Shown here: positions 33,852 to 34,352 of the stretch, piece by piece
How positions within the stretch are numbered: position 1 is the stretch's first letter
How the letters are laid out: the number at the start of each line of letters is the position of its first letter
DNA from: JAQIBY01 sp964407055
GTDB lineage: Bacteria; Bacteroidota; Bacteroidia; Bacteroidales; ML635J-15
Reading direction: 5' to 3'
Assembly (NCBI GenBank): GCA_964407055.1
Contig: CAYOUD010000007.1
Span: 1-34,352 of the forward strand
DNA length: 34,352 nucleotides
Translations under genes and position numbers: made by a program
Notes under the pieces: model-generated
The model's input: only the letters and a program-made list of their open reading frames with translations
Databases searched by the model: none
What the model was told of the DNA's origin: nothing

Positions 33852-34352
33852 ATGAAACAAATGTACCACTCTAACGCAACGACAAATATACGCTTGCGTT
33901 CTGAAATTAACAATAGTGATTTATCCTATACAGAGCTCAGTTCTAAGTATGGTGTGTCTGAAAAAACGATCTATAAATGGAAAAACAGGAAGCATTTCAA
34001 AGATAAAAGCTCCAGACCTACTACCATTCATTATGCCCTTAGTGAATTGGAAATGCTTATAGCAGTAGAACTCCGCAATATTACTTGGTGGTCTTTAGAT
34101 GAAATTACAGAAGCGGTAAATCCTGTAGAACCTGAAAAGATAAGAAGTGCTGTTTATAGAAGTTTTGTGCGTGAAGGAGTTAATCAAGTACCCGAAAAAG
34201 AGAAAGAAAAAGCCAAGAAATTTAAAGAATATTTACCCCGTGGGATATTTATTTCTTCGTTAACATTGTTATCCAATAGAATTATCCAACGGGGTGAACC
34301 CAGGGTTTCTTCACATTGACGTTACTTATTTACCAAAAATAAATGGCGTAAA
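33852..34352 (+). pseudogene. IS481-type transposase, frame-disrupted and cut by the window end
   Basis: The first ~127 residues match the N-terminal part of IS481-like transposases: a helix-turn-helix around YTELSSKYGVSEKTIYKWKNR, then SSRPTTIHYALSELE, and KEKEKAKKFKEY just before the catalytic domain. From codon 128 the frame leaves the family and stops at 34319. The expected continuation, PGFLHIDVTYLPKINGVK, which contains the first DDE aspartate, is present from 34300 in the +1 frame. The break is caused by about 64 extra bases bounded by an inverted repeat (34232-34298). The rest lies beyond the window. It is likely inactive. Confidence 0.8.
34232..34298. repeat. Short palindrome-ended insertion within the transposase
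   Basis: The arms TTTACCCCGTGGGATA (34232-34247) and TATCCAACGGGGTGAA (34283-34298) are complementary at 14 of 16 positions, around a 35-nt AT-rich loop. The insertion separates codon 127 (Tyr of KEY) from the Pro-Gly-Phe that normally follows soon after, and shifts the frame by +1. It looks like a miniature insertion rather than decay by point mutation. Confidence 0.6.

Noticed and set aside
34233..34299. Translational bypassing or programmed frameshift across the transposase insertion
   Set aside because: Bypassing needs matching take-off and landing codons. The codon before the gap (TAT) and the one before the landing frame (AAC) do not match, and no slippery heptamer is seen. A disrupting insertion is simpler.

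Overview
The window comes from an AT-rich member of the Bacteroidota, probably Bacteroidales-like; the genus cannot be read from this sequence. Signs of this are a cell-surface protein with a type IX secretion C-terminal sorting domain, perfect TAnnTTTG -7 promoter elements, no clear Shine-Dalgarno dependence, and a division/cell-wall (dcw) cluster in the Bacteroidota form (FtsL-like protein, PASTA-containing FtsI, MraY with a large insertion, no murF/ddl/murB inside).

Layout. Positions 1-50 are one end of a dispersed repeat. Positions 52-1829 (minus) hold a probable two-gene N-acyl amino-acid (glycine-lipid type) pathway, glsB and glsA. Positions 2032-17346 (plus) are an unbroken 14-gene dcw operon: mraZ-rsmH-ftsL-ftsI-murE-mraY-murD-ftsW-murG-murC-ftsQ-ftsA-ftsZ-yqeY. 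Most junctions are only a few bases or overlaps. In front of mraZ lies an array of four TGG(G/T)A boxes at exact 10-bp steps, a good candidate MraZ operator. A Crp/Fnr-type regulator (minus) converges on the operon with a 1-nt gap. Next come a T9SS-exported adhesin-like protein, its terminator, and a roughly 900-bp gene-free stretch. That stretch carries a ~480-bp repeat element whose right end matches the first 50 bases of the window. A periplasmic PpiD/SurA-type foldase follows on minus.

Positions 23208-28567 (plus) form a tightly overlapping envelope operon: coaX, an outer-membrane barrel, a TPR protein, lptC, a small two-helix membrane protein, and a CNNM/CorC-type CBS transporter. Positions 28570-31527 (minus) form a second operon: an OmpA-type lipoprotein, a radical SAM/SPASM enzyme, folK and tadA. 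dxs is divergent from it at 31666-33573. The right end is an IS481-type transposase fragment, preceded by a 17-bp perfect inverted repeat. Its reading frame is broken by a ~64-bp palindromic insertion between the helix-turn-helix and DDE domains.

The window is mostly core genome: peptidoglycan precursor synthesis and septation (dcw), isoprenoid precursor supply (dxs) and outer-membrane biogenesis (lptC, barrel, OmpA, foldase). I found no convincing novel multi-gene system. The items most worth following up are the MraZ box array, the dispersed repeat element, the palindrome-disrupted transposase, and two perfect hairpins inside the 5' ends of coding regions.
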